Notes under the pieces: model-generated
What the model was told of the DNA's origin: nothing
The model's input: only the letters and a program-made list of their open reading frames with translations
The model's database searches: none
NCBI RefSeq assembly: GCF_000014065.1
Contig: NC_008044.1
Coordinates: 2,379,501-2,443,500, forward strand
Source of the DNA: Ruegeria sp. TM1040
Lineage (GTDB): Bacteria > Pseudomonadota > Alphaproteobacteria > Rhodobacterales > Rhodobacteraceae
Reading direction: 5' to 3'
Length of the DNA stretch: 64,000 nucleotides
Shown: piece by piece, positions 50,906 to 59,683 of the stretch
Position numbering within the stretch: position 1 is the stretch's first letter
How the letters are laid out: each line of letters opens with the position of its first letter
Position numbers and translations under genes: made by a program

Positions 50906-52969
50906 TCAGCCCTCGATGCGGCTCAGGTCCGCCACCTGACCGCAGACCTTGCGGATCTGGCTGAGGAGATTGAGCCGGTTGCGGCGCACTACCGGATTGT
51001 CGGAATTGACCTGCACCGCCTCAAAGAAGGCATCCACCGGCGCACGCAATGCGGCCATGCCGCCCATGGCGGCCGCGAAATCCTCGGCCTCGATGGCCGT
51101 GGAGATCGCTGCCTCGTTTGCAGCCAGCGCTTCAAAGAGCGCCGCCTCGGCAGGATCCTCGACGAATTTCTTGTCCGCGCCAAAGGAATATTCGACGCCG
51201 TCTTTTTCCTCGGCCTGCGACAATATGTTGTTGGCGCGTTTGAACCCTTGCAGCAGGTTCTCGCCATCCTCGGATTTCATAAAATCCTCAAGCGCGCGGG
51301 CGCGTTTCACCAAAAGTGTCAGATCGTCACTGCCCTCCATCGCGATGCAGGCGTCGATCACATCATGGCGAATCCCCTGATCGCGCAGAAAGACCTTGAG
51401 GCGGTCGTGGAAGAACGACAGAAGATCCGACCCATCCGCGCCCTCATAGGCTTTTGCAAAGACTTCTTTCAAACCCACTCGCACATCGTTCGAGAGCACC
51501 AACCGAATAACCCCGAGTGCCGCACGGCGCAGCGCGTAGGGGTCTTTGGACCCGGTGGGCTTTTCATCAATCGCCCAGAACCCGGTGAGCGTGTCGATCT
51601 TATCCGCAAGCGCCACGGCGACCGAAACGGGCTCTGTCGGCACATCATCGCTGGGGCCCAGGGGCGAATAATGCAGCTCACAGGCATTGGCGACCTCTTG
51701 CGGCAGCCCGGCAGCCTGAGCGTAATAGCGGCCCATCAGGCCCTGCAGTTCAGGAAACTCATAAACCATCTCGGAGCTGAGGTCGGCCTTGGCGACCTTC
51801 GCCGCCTGTTCCGCCAGATCCGCATCCGCACCCACAACGGGGGCAATCTCGCGTGCCAGCGCCGCAATCCGGTCGATGCGCGCGGCCTGAGTGCCAAGCT
51901 TGTTGTGGAAGGTCACATTGCCAAGGCTCTCGAGCCAGCCTTCCACGCCGACCTCGGATTTTGCGATGCGCAGGTCGTTCTCCCAGAAGAACTTCGCATC
52001 TGCCAGACGCGCGCTCAGCACCTTTTGGTTGCCCGCCAGAATGGTCGCGCCATTGTCTGCGGTTTCGCGGTTGGCCACGGTGATGAATTTCTCAATCCGC
52101 CCGGTCTTGGGATTCTTTACCGAGAAGAACTTCTGGTGCTCTTTCATAGAGGTCTGCAGCACCTCCGGCGGCAGGTCGAGGAACTCCGCATCAATCGAGC
52201 CCATCAGAACCACCGGCCATTCCACCAGCCCTGCAACCTCGGCCAGAAGACCCTTGTCATCGACAACCTCAAGACCCGAGGCAAAGGCCTGATTTGTGGC
52301 ATCCTGCCAGATCGCCGCCTCGCGCTCCTTGGGGTCGAGCACCACGAAGGCGCGTTTGAGCTTGGCGGCGTAGTCCTCAAATCCCGTCACGGCAAAGCGC
52401 GCGGGCGCCATGAACCGATGACCCGCGGTGCTGTCGCCCGATGTGACACCGTCGATCTCCAGCGGGACCACCTCGCTGCCCTCTTCGCGGGTCAGAAGGC
52501 ACAGGATGGAGTGCAACGGCCGCACCCACCGCAAAGCGCCTGCCCCCCAGCGCATCGACTTGGGCCAAGGGAAATTGCGAATGGTGTCTTCGAGCACCTC
52601 TGCAATGATCTCGGCCGCCGGGCGGCCCGGCTTTTCGATGGTGGCAAAGTAGACCGCACCTTTGGGGGTGTCGCGTTCCTCAAGCTGGTCGCGTGTCAGC
52701 CCCGCACCGCGCAAAAAGCCCTCGATGGCCTTCTCGGGCGCGCCGACCTTGGGGCCTTTGCGCTCTTCGCGCACGGTGGGGGAATGATCCAGGAGACCCT
52801 CGATGGCCAGCGTCAGGCGGCGCGGCGTCGTCAGCGCATGAGCCCCGGCATAGGTCAGCCCCGCCTCGACCAGACCGTCGGTCATCCGCTTCTTCAAATC
52901 TTCGCCCGCGCGCGCCTGCATGCGGGCGGGGATTTCCTCGGAGAAAAGTTCGATCAGAAGATCAGCCAT
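50906..52969 (-). CDS. glyS: Glycyl-tRNA synthetase, beta subunit
   Basis: A 687-residue subunit of the bacterial alpha2-beta2 GlyRS. It opens L-L-I-E-L-F-S-E-E-I-P-A-R-M-Q, the conserved beta-subunit start, and includes A-T-I-E-K-P-G-R and S-M-R-W-G, the HD-type helical region around Y-P-E-L-Q-G-L-M-G-R-Y-Y, and the C-terminal anticodon-binding part with N-R-L-N-L-L-S-Q-I-R. It provides tRNA binding to the alpha catalytic subunit. G-A-G-G-A precedes the ATG. Third in the operon glyQ-(DUF6446)-glyS, with a terminator behind it. Confidence 0.97.
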   Translation of the reverse strand: MADLLIELFSEEIPARMQARAGEDLKKRMTDGLVEAGLTYAGAHALTTPRRLTLAIEGLLDHSPTVREERKGPKVGAPEKAIEGFLRGAGLTRDQLEERDTPKGAVYFATIEKPGRPAAEIIAEVLEDTIRNFPWPKSMRWGAGALRWVRPLHSILCLLTREEGSEVVPLEIDGVTSGDSTAGHRFMAPARFAVTGFEDYAAKLKRAFVVLDPKEREAAIWQDATNQAFASGLEVVDDKGLLAEVAGLVEWPVVLMGSIDAEFLDLPPEVLQTSMKEHQKFFSVKNPKTGRIEKFITVANRETADNGATILAGNQKVLSARLADAKFFWENDLRIAKSEVGVEGWLESLGNVTFHNKLGTQAARIDRIAALAREIAPVVGADADLAEQAAKVAKADLSSEMVYEFPELQGLMGRYYAQAAGLPQEVANACELHYSPLGPSDDVPTEPVSVAVALADKIDTLTGFWAIDEKPTGSKDPYALRRAALGVIRLVLSNDVRVGLKEVFAKAYEGADGSDLLSFFHDRLKVFLRDQGIRHDVIDACIAMEGSDDLTLLVKRARALEDFMKSEDGENLLQGFKRANNILSQAEEKDGVEYSFGADKKFVEDPAEAALFEALAANEAAISTAIEAEDFAAAMGGMAALRAPVDAFFEAVQVNSDNPVVRRNRLNLLSQIRKVCGQVADLSRIEG

Positions 52970-53046
52970 GACGTGTCCTCAACGGTTCGGTCTGCCGTGC
53001 GCTCACGGCGATAAAGGGATGTGGCGACAGGCAGAGCTGCGCCGGA

Positions 53047-53574
53047 TCAGTTGCTTTGCGGCCGCTTGGGGCATTCCTCGCCCACGATGGTGCCGTCATA
53101 GGCCTTCTCGCCACAGTTGTTCAGTTCGTGCCAGACGTAGCCTCGGCCATCCTCGGTGACAGCCACGATACGATCGACACCAAATTCGATGTTCTTTTCA
53201 GAGATAAACGCCCGCGCGCGCCCGTCCTTGAGGGCCGCGCCGATGGCGGCAGCGTCAAAGCAGTCGAACCACTCCGGCGCATTGCGCGGATCGCGCGCCT
53301 CGGAAAGCTCATAGAGCTGCGCCAGCTCGGCGGGTTTCAGAGGCGTTGCAAAACAGGCGCGGTAGCGAATGGGCGAGCTGTCCGCGTCGATGGCCTTAAA
53401 ATCGCTATAGGCGATGGCCTGCGGCGCCTCGCCCCCGATAGGCATGAGCACCACATCGCGACCGGGCTCTGCGACAACCTCGTCGTAAAAGCCGTAGACT
53501 TGCAGATAATACATCGCGATCCCGGCCACGAGGCCAGAGACGATGAGGATGATCGACAGGATCTTGCCGGTCAT
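53047..53574 (-). CDS. Small membrane-anchored protein (DUF6446-like) between glyQ and glyS
   Basis: A 175-residue protein with one N-terminal helix (I-L-S-I-I-L-I-V-S-G-L-V-A-G-I-A-M-Y-Y, about 5-23) and a periplasmic domain with R-Y-R-A-C-F-A, W-F-D-C-F-D-A, and L-N-N-C-G-E-K-A-Y near the C-terminus; four cysteines could form disulfides. From memory it belongs to the Rhodobacterales-restricted DUF6446 group, always found in this place. Function unknown; no link to translation is visible apart from its position. A-A-G-G-A-G precedes the ATG. It is 22 bp after glyQ and 77 bp before glyS. Confidence 0.8.
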   Translation of the reverse strand: MTGKILSIILIVSGLVAGIAMYYLQVYGFYDEVVAEPGRDVVLMPIGGEAPQAIAYSDFKAIDADSSPIRYRACFATPLKPAELAQLYELSEARDPRNAPEWFDCFDAAAIGAALKDGRARAFISEKNIEFGVDRIVAVTEDGRGYVWHELNNCGEKAYDGTIVGEECPKRPQSN

Positions 53575-53596
53575 GTCAGATGCTCCTTTGCGCGGC

Positions 53597-54547
53597 TCAG
53601 GCGGCTGTTTCGCCTGCGGTCTCTTCGGTGTGACCTCCCGCCTCGGTCAGCACAAAGGCATCGGCGCATTGCTTTGCCAGTGCGCGGACACGGCCGATAT
53701 AGGCCTGACGTTCCGTCACGGAGATCACGCCGCGCGCGTCCAAGAGGTTGAACACATGGCTGGCCTTGATGCACTGATCATAGGCGGGATGCGCCATGAT
53801 GATGCGCTTGCCGGTCTTGGGGTCGGTATGCTCTTGCGCGAGGATCGCGGCGCATTCGGTCTCGGCCTCCTCAAAGTGGCGCAACAGCACCTCGGTGTTG
53901 GCCACGTCAAAGTTCCAGCGCGCATATTCTTCTTCGGTCTGCTTGAAGATGTCGCCATAGCTCAAGGGCTGCGGCGATTGCGGATCGTTGAACGGCATGT
54001 CCATGACATGATCCACGCCGAGGATATACATCGCCAGACGTTCCAGACCATAGGTCAGCTCGCCCGAAACCGGGTGACAGTCATGGCCGCCAACCTGCTG
54101 GAAATAGGTGAACTGCGAGACTTCCATGCCATCGCACCAGACTTCCCAGCCCAGCCCCCAGGCGCCGAGGGTCGGGCTTTCCCAGTCATCCTCGACAAAG
54201 CGGATGTCATGGAGATCCATGTCGACGCCGATCGCCTCGAGCGAGCCAAGATAGAGCTCCTGCAGATCCGGCGGGCTCGGTTTGATCAGCACCTGATACT
54301 GGTAGTAATGCTGCAATCGGTTGGGGTTTTCCCCATAGCGCCCGTCCGTGGGGCGACGCGACGGTTGCACATAGGCCGCGGCCCATGGCTTGGAGCCCAG
54401 TGAGCGCAGGGTGGTCGCCGGATGAAACGTGCCCGCACCCACTTCCATGTCGTAAGGTTGCAGGATGGCGCAGCCCTTGGAGGCCCAATAGGTCTGCAAA
54501 CGCAGGATGATCTCCTGAAACGAACGCGGGGCTGTGGTCTGGGTCAT
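53597..54547 (-). CDS. glyQ: Glycyl-tRNA synthetase, alpha subunit
   Basis: A 316-residue catalytic subunit. [13 protein letters not shown] at the start, [15 protein letters not shown] at about 52-66, [19 protein letters not shown] (written in two parts of the motif-2 loop) and [14 protein letters not shown] at about 157-170 identify it. It makes glycyl-adenylate and charges tRNA-Gly with GlyS. The last ~30 residues ([10 protein letters not shown]) run beyond the enterobacterial protein. G-A-G-G-G-G-A precedes the ATG. First gene of its operon. Confidence 0.97.
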   Translation of the reverse strand: MTQTTAPRSFQEIILRLQTYWASKGCAILQPYDMEVGAGTFHPATTLRSLGSKPWAAAYVQPSRRPTDGRYGENPNRLQHYYQYQVLIKPSPPDLQELYLGSLEAIGVDMDLHDIRFVEDDWESPTLGAWGLGWEVWCDGMEVSQFTYFQQVGGHDCHPVSGELTYGLERLAMYILGVDHVMDMPFNDPQSPQPLSYGDIFKQTEEEYARWNFDVANTEVLLRHFEEAETECAAILAQEHTDPKTGKRIIMAHPAYDQCIKASHVFNLLDARGVISVTERQAYIGRVRALAKQCADAFVLTEAGGHTEETAGETAA

Positions 54548-54843
54548 GTCTCTTCCCCTCTAGGGCATCGGCGCGCCCGCCGCATGCGTGCCTCTCAAGG
54601 CCCGCACCGGCGGTGCAGTGTTCGAACGTCTTCCTATGCAAGCCCCCCGGCGGGGTCAACGGCCCCGTGCGCCAGAACCCCGCGCACGCGTCTCAACAGG
54701 GGGAAAATTCGCGCCAATGTGTCGAGAATGAGAAACAGATGCCATTTCCGGGCTCATGTGCGAAATCTCGCCGTTTCCTTTTGGGGCGCAAAATGGTTAC
54801 CTGCGCGGCGACAAAATTCATTTCGTTGTACAGAGGATGAGCA
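54548..54843. other. 296-bp intergenic region upstream of glyQ and the SPOR-domain gene
   Basis: Divergent promoter region. I see no gene and no operator-like palindrome. AGAGGATG provides the ribosome-binding site of the plus-strand gene; the half near that gene is more AT-rich. The promoters are not identifiable by eye. Confidence 0.4.
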
Positions 54844-56634
54844 ATGAAGAACCTATTTGCCTCGGTGTTGTGGGCAGTGATCCTGTGCTTGAGTGCGCTA
54901 TCGGGCGCCTCGCAGGCGCAGCAATCCAGTGCCGGAGGCGTCTGGATTCAGGTGGCCGCGCGCCCGTCGCTGCAACAGGCACAGGAAGAGGCGCGCAATT
55001 TCGCGGCCCGCCTGCCCGATGTGTCGGGCTATGCCTTGGGCGGCGGCTGGTATGGCATCGTGATTGGCCCCTATGCTCGCCCCGATGCCGAGCAGGTGTT
55101 GCGGGTCTATCGCGCTGAGGGCCAGATCCCGCGCGACAGCTTCATCACCTTCTCAAGCAATCTGCGCAGCCGGTTTTACCCCGTTGGAGCGGACGCCGAC
55201 ACAGGCACCACCGCCCCTGCGCCGCTGACCACCTCCGATGCCGAGACCGCGCCGCCAGAGCCAGCGGAGGACGCCACGTCTGAGGTGACGCCCGAGGTGG
55301 TCGTGGTGGATGAGACCCCCGCCGAAGCGCGCCAGAGCGAACGCGCCCTCACACGCGAAGAACGCATGGATCTGCAAATCGCGCTGAAGGCGGCAGGGTT
55401 CTACACCTCCGGCATCGACGGTGCCTTTGGCCGCGGCACGCGCGCCTCCATGTCTGACTGGCAGGTGGCACGCGGGTATGAGCCGACCGGCGTTCTGACC
55501 ACTGCCCAGCGCCAGGCCCTGATGGACGAGTATAACGCGCCGCTGATTTCCACCGGCATGGCGTCTTATACTGACGAGCGCGCGGGCATCCGCATGGATC
55601 TGCCCTTGGGCGAAGTGGCCTTCAGCCGTTATGAGCCGCCTTTTGCGCATTTTGACACGGCCGGAGATCTCGGCGCTCGGGTTCTGCTGATTTCGCAGCC
55701 CGGCGACCGCCGCACGCTCTATGGTCTCTATGACATCATGCAGACGCTGGAGATTGTGCCGCTCGAGGGACCACGCGAACGCAGCGGCGACCGCTTCACG
55801 CTCGAAGGCCGCAACAGCGACATCGTCTCTTATACCGAGGCCCGCCTCGACAATGGCGAGATCAAAGGCTTCACGCTGGTCTGGCCCGCAGGGGACGAGG
55901 CGCGCCGCGCCCGCGTTCTTTCGGCCATGCAAGAGAGCTTTACCCGTCTGGAGAACGTGCTCGATCCGGCGGCCGGCATGGATGATGCGCAGTCCATCGA
56001 CCTTGTGTCGGGGCTGGAGATCCGCAAACCGCGCCTGTCGCGCTCGGGTTTCTTTGTGTCGGGCGACGGTGTGGTTGTGACCACCGCCGATGTGGTGAAC
56101 GGCTGCGGCAGCGTCACAGTAGACCGCGATGTGAAGGCCGAGGTGCTGTTGCGCGATAGCGAGGCAGGCATTGCAGTGCTGAAACCTTCCGAGGCACTGG
56201 CCCCGATGGCGACTGCGCCGCTTGCGGCCAACACGCCGCGCCTGCGCAGCGCGCTTGCCGTGTCGGGCTACTCCTACGGCGGAATCCTTGGCGCACCAAG
56301 CCTCACATGGGGCGCGCTCAGCGATCTCAAGGGGCTGCAAGGCGAAAGCCATCTGGCGCGTCTGGACCTGACCGCCCAGCCCGGTGATGCGGGCGGGCCG
56401 CTTCTTGGCAAGGATGGCACCGTGCATGGCATGCTGCTGCCGGAGGCCACCAATGGCCCCACCCTGCCCGAGGGCGTGCGCTTTGCCCTAAAGGGCGAGG
56501 TCATCCGCATGGCGCTCGAACAGGCTGGCGTGGGCTTGCCCGCGACCGAGGCCGCCGCCACCGGCGAGCTGCCCATCTCGATCCTGCAAAAAGAGGCCAC
56601 TGGCCTCACCACGCTGGTCAGCTGCTGGGAGTAA
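54844..56634 (+). CDS. Exported SPOR/peptidoglycan-binding protein with catalytically dead trypsin-like domain
   Basis: A 596-residue protein. Signal peptide to about A-Q-A (residue 25); SPOR-like domain about 32-110 (G-V-W-I-Q-V-A-A-R-P and W-Y-G-I-V-I-G-P-Y); acidic/proline linker to about 165; peptidoglycan-binding domain about 170-230 (A-L-K-A-A-G-F-Y-T-S-G-I-D-G-A-F-G-R-G-T-R); a spacer; trypsin-like fold about 400-560. In that fold T-T-A-D-V-V (Asp416) replaces the catalytic His motif, A-G-I-A-V-L-K (Gly442) replaces the Asp motif, and P-G-D-A-G-G-P (Ala516) replaces GDSGGP, so none of the three catalytic residues is left. Likely a wall-bound binding protein. A terminator follows. Confidence 0.88.
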   Translation: MKNLFASVLWAVILCLSALSGASQAQQSSAGGVWIQVAARPSLQQAQEEARNFAARLPDVSGYALGGGWYGIVIGPYARPDAEQVLRVYRAEGQIPRDSFITFSSNLRSRFYPVGADADTGTTAPAPLTTSDAETAPPEPAEDATSEVTPEVVVVDETPAEARQSERALTREERMDLQIALKAAGFYTSGIDGAFGRGTRASMSDWQVARGYEPTGVLTTAQRQALMDEYNAPLISTGMASYTDERAGIRMDLPLGEVAFSRYEPPFAHFDTAGDLGARVLLISQPGDRRTLYGLYDIMQTLEIVPLEGPRERSGDRFTLEGRNSDIVSYTEARLDNGEIKGFTLVWPAGDEARRARVLSAMQESFTRLENVLDPAAGMDDAQSIDLVSGLEIRKPRLSRSGFFVSGDGVVVTTADVVNGCGSVTVDRDVKAEVLLRDSEAGIAVLKPSEALAPMATAPLAANTPRLRSALAVSGYSYGGILGAPSLTWGALSDLKGLQGESHLARLDLTAQPGDAGGPLLGKDGTVHGMLLPEATNGPTLPEGVRFALKGEVIRMALEQAGVGLPATEAAATGELPISILQKEATGLTTLVSCWE

Positions 56635-56667
56635 ACCCTTCCGAGCCCATGACTGCCTCAGACAAAA

Positions 56668-56700
56668 GGCTCCCGAAGTGATCTTCGGGAGCCCTTTTTA
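56668..56700. terminator. Bidirectional intrinsic terminator
   Basis: GGCTCCCGAAG pairs perfectly (11 bp) with CTTCGGGAGCC around TGAT, then CTTTTTA on the plus strand and TTTTG on the minus strand. Serves the SPOR-domain gene and rpiB. Confidence 0.95.
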
Positions 56701-56740
56701 TTGGAACGATGGGGCGTCCGCGCGACAGCGTCTGGCGCTC

Positions 56741-57190
56741 TTAGCCCTCGATCTCGGTGATCATATCCACGCGGGTGCCGTGGCGGCCGCCCTCGAACTC
56801 GGTCTTGAGAAACGCATCGACGATCTCAAGCGCCAGCCCCTCACCCACGACGCGCGCGCCGATCGACAGCATGTTGGCGTCGTTATGCGCGCGGATCATC
56901 TGCGCCGAGAACGTATCCGAACACACGCCGCAGCGGATGCCCTTCACCTTGTTGGCGGCCATCATGATGCCCTGACCAGTGCCACACAGGAGGATGCCCA
57001 GATCGCTCTCGCCCGCAGCCACATGGCGCGCGGCCGCTTCACCGTGCTTGGGATAATGGGTGCTCTCGGGGGTGGTCGGACCGAGATCGGTCACGGTGTA
57101 TCCCAAAGCCTCGATGTGCTTGGCGATGGTTCGGCGCAGCGCGATGGCGGCGTGGTCACTGGAAAGAACGATACGTTTGCTGGCAGTCAT
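56741..57190 (-). CDS. rpiB: Ribose 5-phosphate isomerase B
   Basis: A 149-residue RpiB/LacAB-type isomerase linking ribulose 5-phosphate and ribose 5-phosphate in the pentose phosphate pathway. V-L-S-S-D-H-A-A-I-A-L-R at the N-terminus holds the catalytic Asp-His, and G-I-L-L-C-G-T-G-Q-G at about 65-74 holds the catalytic cysteine loop; R-A-H-N-D-A-N is the last conserved block. Normal length. Upstream on the same strand is an SDR gene 125 bp away; convergent to the SPOR-domain gene. Confidence 0.96.
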   Translation of the reverse strand: MTASKRIVLSSDHAAIALRRTIAKHIEALGYTVTDLGPTTPESTHYPKHGEAAARHVAAGESDLGILLCGTGQGIMMAANKVKGIRCGVCSDTFSAQMIRAHNDANMLSIGARVVGEGLALEIVDAFLKTEFEGGRHGTRVDMITEIEG

Positions 57191-57315
57191 GATGCGGTCA
57201 TCCCGTTTTCCGGGCCGGATCAGCGGGCCGGAGGTGGTGGTTCAGATGGGGTTCGCCCCGCACATAGCCCGGATTTGCCGCGATGGCAAAGACCCAGCGC
57301 TCTCGACCGGCAGCC

Positions 57316-57957
57316 CTAGTAGGCGTGAACCTGACCATCCCAGGTGTGAAAACATCCCGTCGTGTCCAGCGACAGCACGTCAAATTCGTTGATCAACCCC
57401 AGCGCGCTTTCCTCGACGGTGATGTCACCGTCCTGACCCCCCATATCAGTGCGCACCCATCCGGGATGATAGATCCCCACGGCAATGCCTTCAGGCTTGA
57501 GGTCGGTGGCCAGGTTACGCCCGATGTTGAGCGCCGCCGCCTTGGACGCGCGATAGGCATAGGAGCCTCCCGGCGCGCGCGCGTGGCTGGCCATCTGCGA
57601 AGAGATGATCGCGATCTTGGGCTCGTCGGCCAGCTTGAGATTGGGCAGCATCGCCTGCACGGTCAGGAACACGCCCGTGACGTTCACCGCCAGCGATTTT
57701 GCCCAAACCTCTGCCGTATAGTCCTTGAGCGCCATGGATTTATCGAGATAAACCCCCGCGTTGCAGATCAAGAGATCCACCGGGTCGCCTTTGATCTGTG
57801 CCGCAAAGCGCGCCTGCTGGCCCGGATCGCTCACATCAAGGCGCGTGCCCGAGGAATGATCGCGCGAGGTGCCCGTCACCCGGTCCCCGCGCTCCGACAG
57901 CCTTGTCTTCAACTCGCGCCCGATACCGCGGCTGCTGCCTGTCACGACCACATGCAT
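57316..57957 (-). CDS. Short-chain dehydrogenase/reductase
   Basis: A 213-residue SDR. The NAD(P) motif is V-V-T-G-S-S-R-G-I-G-R-E at about 4-15, N-A-G-V at about 67, the catalytic Ser in I-A-I-I-S-S-Q-M-A-S, and Y-A-Y-R-A-S-K-A-A holds the Tyr-x-x-x-Lys pair at about 128-137 (Y-R-A-S-K). Short members with G-W-V-R-T-D-M-G resemble CsgA/C-factor-like oxidoreductases. Substrate unknown. A-G-G-A-G precedes the ATG. The 70-bp gap to the upstream DUF1178 gene shows no terminator. Confidence 0.92.
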   Translation of the reverse strand: MHVVVTGSSRGIGRELKTRLSERGDRVTGTSRDHSSGTRLDVSDPGQQARFAAQIKGDPVDLLICNAGVYLDKSMALKDYTAEVWAKSLAVNVTGVFLTVQAMLPNLKLADEPKIAIISSQMASHARAPGGSYAYRASKAAALNIGRNLATDLKPEGIAVGIYHPGWVRTDMGGQDGDITVEESALGLINEFDVLSLDTTGCFHTWDGQVHAY

Positions 57958-58027
57958 TGGCGGTCTCCTTTTGCCTGCTCTGCCTCATTTGGCCTGCGCC
58001 CTTCCTTTTGGAGCGCGAGGCCTGCGT

Positions 58028-58543
58028 CTAGTTGGTCTTGCGCGTGGGCGCAAAGGGCAGCGGCACCACCGGCACCCCCTCCTCGATCAGGGCCTTGGCC
58101 TCCTCGGGCTTGGCCTCTCCGTGGATGGAGCGCGCAGGCGCATCGCCCAGATGCATGTCGCGCGCCTCTTTCACAAAATCCTTGCCCACATAATCTGAAT
58201 TGGCTTCCACCTGCTTCTTGAGCTCAGCAATCGCCGCTTCCAGCTCGTTTGACGGTGCCGCAAGCGATGTGGGCGCGGGCGCCGCAGGCGCGGTCTGGGC
58301 CGGCAGATTCTGAGAGGGAACGTTTCCGGCGGACGGCGTCGCCACGGCTTCGCCGGCCGGGGCGCTCGCGGCCTTGCGGCCGGGGCGCACCCGCGGCGCC
58401 ATCAAAGCCTTCTCCACCTCGGTGGAGCCGCAAAGCGTGCAGGCCACCATGCCCGCACCGCGCAGTTTCTCGTAGGCAGCCGCCGATTGAAACCAGCTCT
58501 CAAAGCCATGCCCTTCGGCGCATTTCAGTGCGTAACGTATCAT
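58028..58543 (-). CDS. DUF1178 family protein
   Basis: A 171-residue protein starting M-I-R-Y-A-L-K-C-A-E-G-H-G-F-E-S-W-F-Q-S, the DUF1178 hallmark, with a second cysteine pair site C-T-L-C-G-S at about 37-42: with Cys8 this suggests a small metal-binding (zinc ribbon-like) head. An A/P-rich linker (about 60-100) precedes a C-terminal helix with V-G-K-D-F-V-K-E-A-R-D-M-H-L-G-D-A-P, also conserved. Function unknown, cytoplasmic. Start at 58543; only a weak GAG lies upstream. Confidence 0.9.
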   Translation of the reverse strand: MIRYALKCAEGHGFESWFQSAAAYEKLRGAGMVACTLCGSTEVEKALMAPRVRPGRKAASAPAGEAVATPSAGNVPSQNLPAQTAPAAPAPTSLAAPSNELEAAIAELKKQVEANSDYVGKDFVKEARDMHLGDAPARSIHGEAKPEEAKALIEEGVPVVPLPFAPTRKTN

Positions 58544-58729
58544 GTCCAGTCTCGTGCTCGGGAGCCGCGATTAAATACGGTTGAGCGGGGTTTGCAAGGG
58601 CTGCCGTTGTGTTCGGAGCCTGCCTCACTGTCCCATCGCCCCATCAGCCGGCACACGATCAAAGATGCAGTCAATGAGGGTCGGCACGCCACGCGTGATC
58701 CACCTAGGCTGTCTTGAGGGTATCGGCCA

Positions 58730-58752
58730 ATGGTTAACAGCTCATTTACCAT
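58730..58752. promoter_or_regulatory. CtrA-like box in an inverted repeat
   Basis: ATGGTTAA and TTTACCAT flank CAGCTCA; the arms match in 7 of 8 positions. Inside, TTAA-N7-TTTA (58734-58748) is one base from the CtrA consensus TTAA-N7-TTAA. It lies 187 bp upstream of the DUF1178 start, in a 274-bp gap after the EcsC gene that shows nothing else clear. Confidence 0.35.
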
Positions 58753-58817
58753 GATTTCAGCGCGCCTTTCCTGAAGTTCCGCCCCATGACGCGTGACGCC
58801 CCCCGTCAGTGACGCCT

Positions 58818-59594
58818 TCAAGTCAACAGCCGCTGCTGCAACCTCTCGACCATCTGCGGATAGGGTGTATCTGCCTCCAGCGCGAGACGACGCAGCGCAA
58901 AATGCACATGCGCCATTTCCTGATAGTAGCCCGAATAGACGTAATTGACACTGCCCCCCGCGACCGCACCCAGCACCGGCACCATCTGCGCTGCAAGTTT
59001 CGGGCCAAGCGCGACCGCGAGACGCGGGGCGACAACGGCGATCAACTGCGACAGGCTCGCCCCCGAGAGCCCAAGACGCAGGGTCAAGAACCCGGTGTCG
59101 GCCCCATCATCATGCGCCATGGGGCCTGCGGCGGCAAACACCTCGACCGCGTCAAAGCGCACGCTTTTGGCATTCGGGTCAAAGCCATAGTCCTGCGCGA
59201 CACCCTGAATGCTGCGCATCAGAAAGGTAGTTGTAGCGGGCAGTTCCACCAGCGCGCCCGGCAGGCCCGCCGCGCCGCCCACCATCCCCATGGTGGTGCT
59301 GACCCAACGGTTGGTTCTTGCAGGCTGATCCGGCACCACGCGGCGACTGAGCGCGGCGCCGCGCACCGACAGGTGCAGCGCCTGCAATACCGCGGCCTCG
59401 ATCGCGCCCTGCACGGGTGCGGGAAGGCGGCGCATCAAATCCTCGCCCTGACCGCCCAGCGCATTCAAAAGCCGCATGCCAAAGCTGCCAGCCGCGCGGT
59501 ATCGCACGGCAATGGCATCAAGCTCCGCATCGACATCGCGCAGGGACAGGCTCCGCGCGCTTGGCTCCAGAATCTCACCCGGCAATTCGCCCAT
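58818..59594 (-). CDS. EcsC family protein
   Basis: A 258-residue EcsC-domain protein: about 100 residues of helices, then R-W-V-S-T-T-M-G-M-V-G-G-A-A-G-L-P-G-A-L-V-E-L-P at about 97-120, the most conserved EcsC stretch, followed by T-T-F-L-M-R-S-I-Q and a glycine/alanine-rich hydrophobic region at about 175-210. EcsC is named from a Bacillus ABC-transporter locus but its function is not known; the hydrophobic parts suggest membrane association. ATG 59594 has A-G-G 6 bases upstream; an ATG four codons earlier is possible. Confidence 0.85.
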   Translation of the reverse strand: MGELPGEILEPSARSLSLRDVDAELDAIAVRYRAAGSFGMRLLNALGGQGEDLMRRLPAPVQGAIEAAVLQALHLSVRGAALSRRVVPDQPARTNRWVSTTMGMVGGAAGLPGALVELPATTTFLMRSIQGVAQDYGFDPNAKSVRFDAVEVFAAAGPMAHDDGADTGFLTLRLGLSGASLSQLIAVVAPRLAVALGPKLAAQMVPVLGAVAGGSVNYVYSGYYQEMAHVHFALRRLALEADTPYPQMVERLQQRLLT

Positions 59595-59683
59595 GCATGA
59601 CCTCATCTCTGTTGCTTCTTTGTATGAGATCAGGAGTCCGCGCTCTGGTTTCAAGACCTATGCCGTCGCAACCGGGGAGACTG

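Noticed and set aside
50693-53014. 773-codon open frame opposite glyS and the start of ppdK
   Set aside because: Lies fully antisense to clearly recognised genes; long open antisense frames are normal at this GC content, and its translation is rich in R, H, G and Q with no domain.
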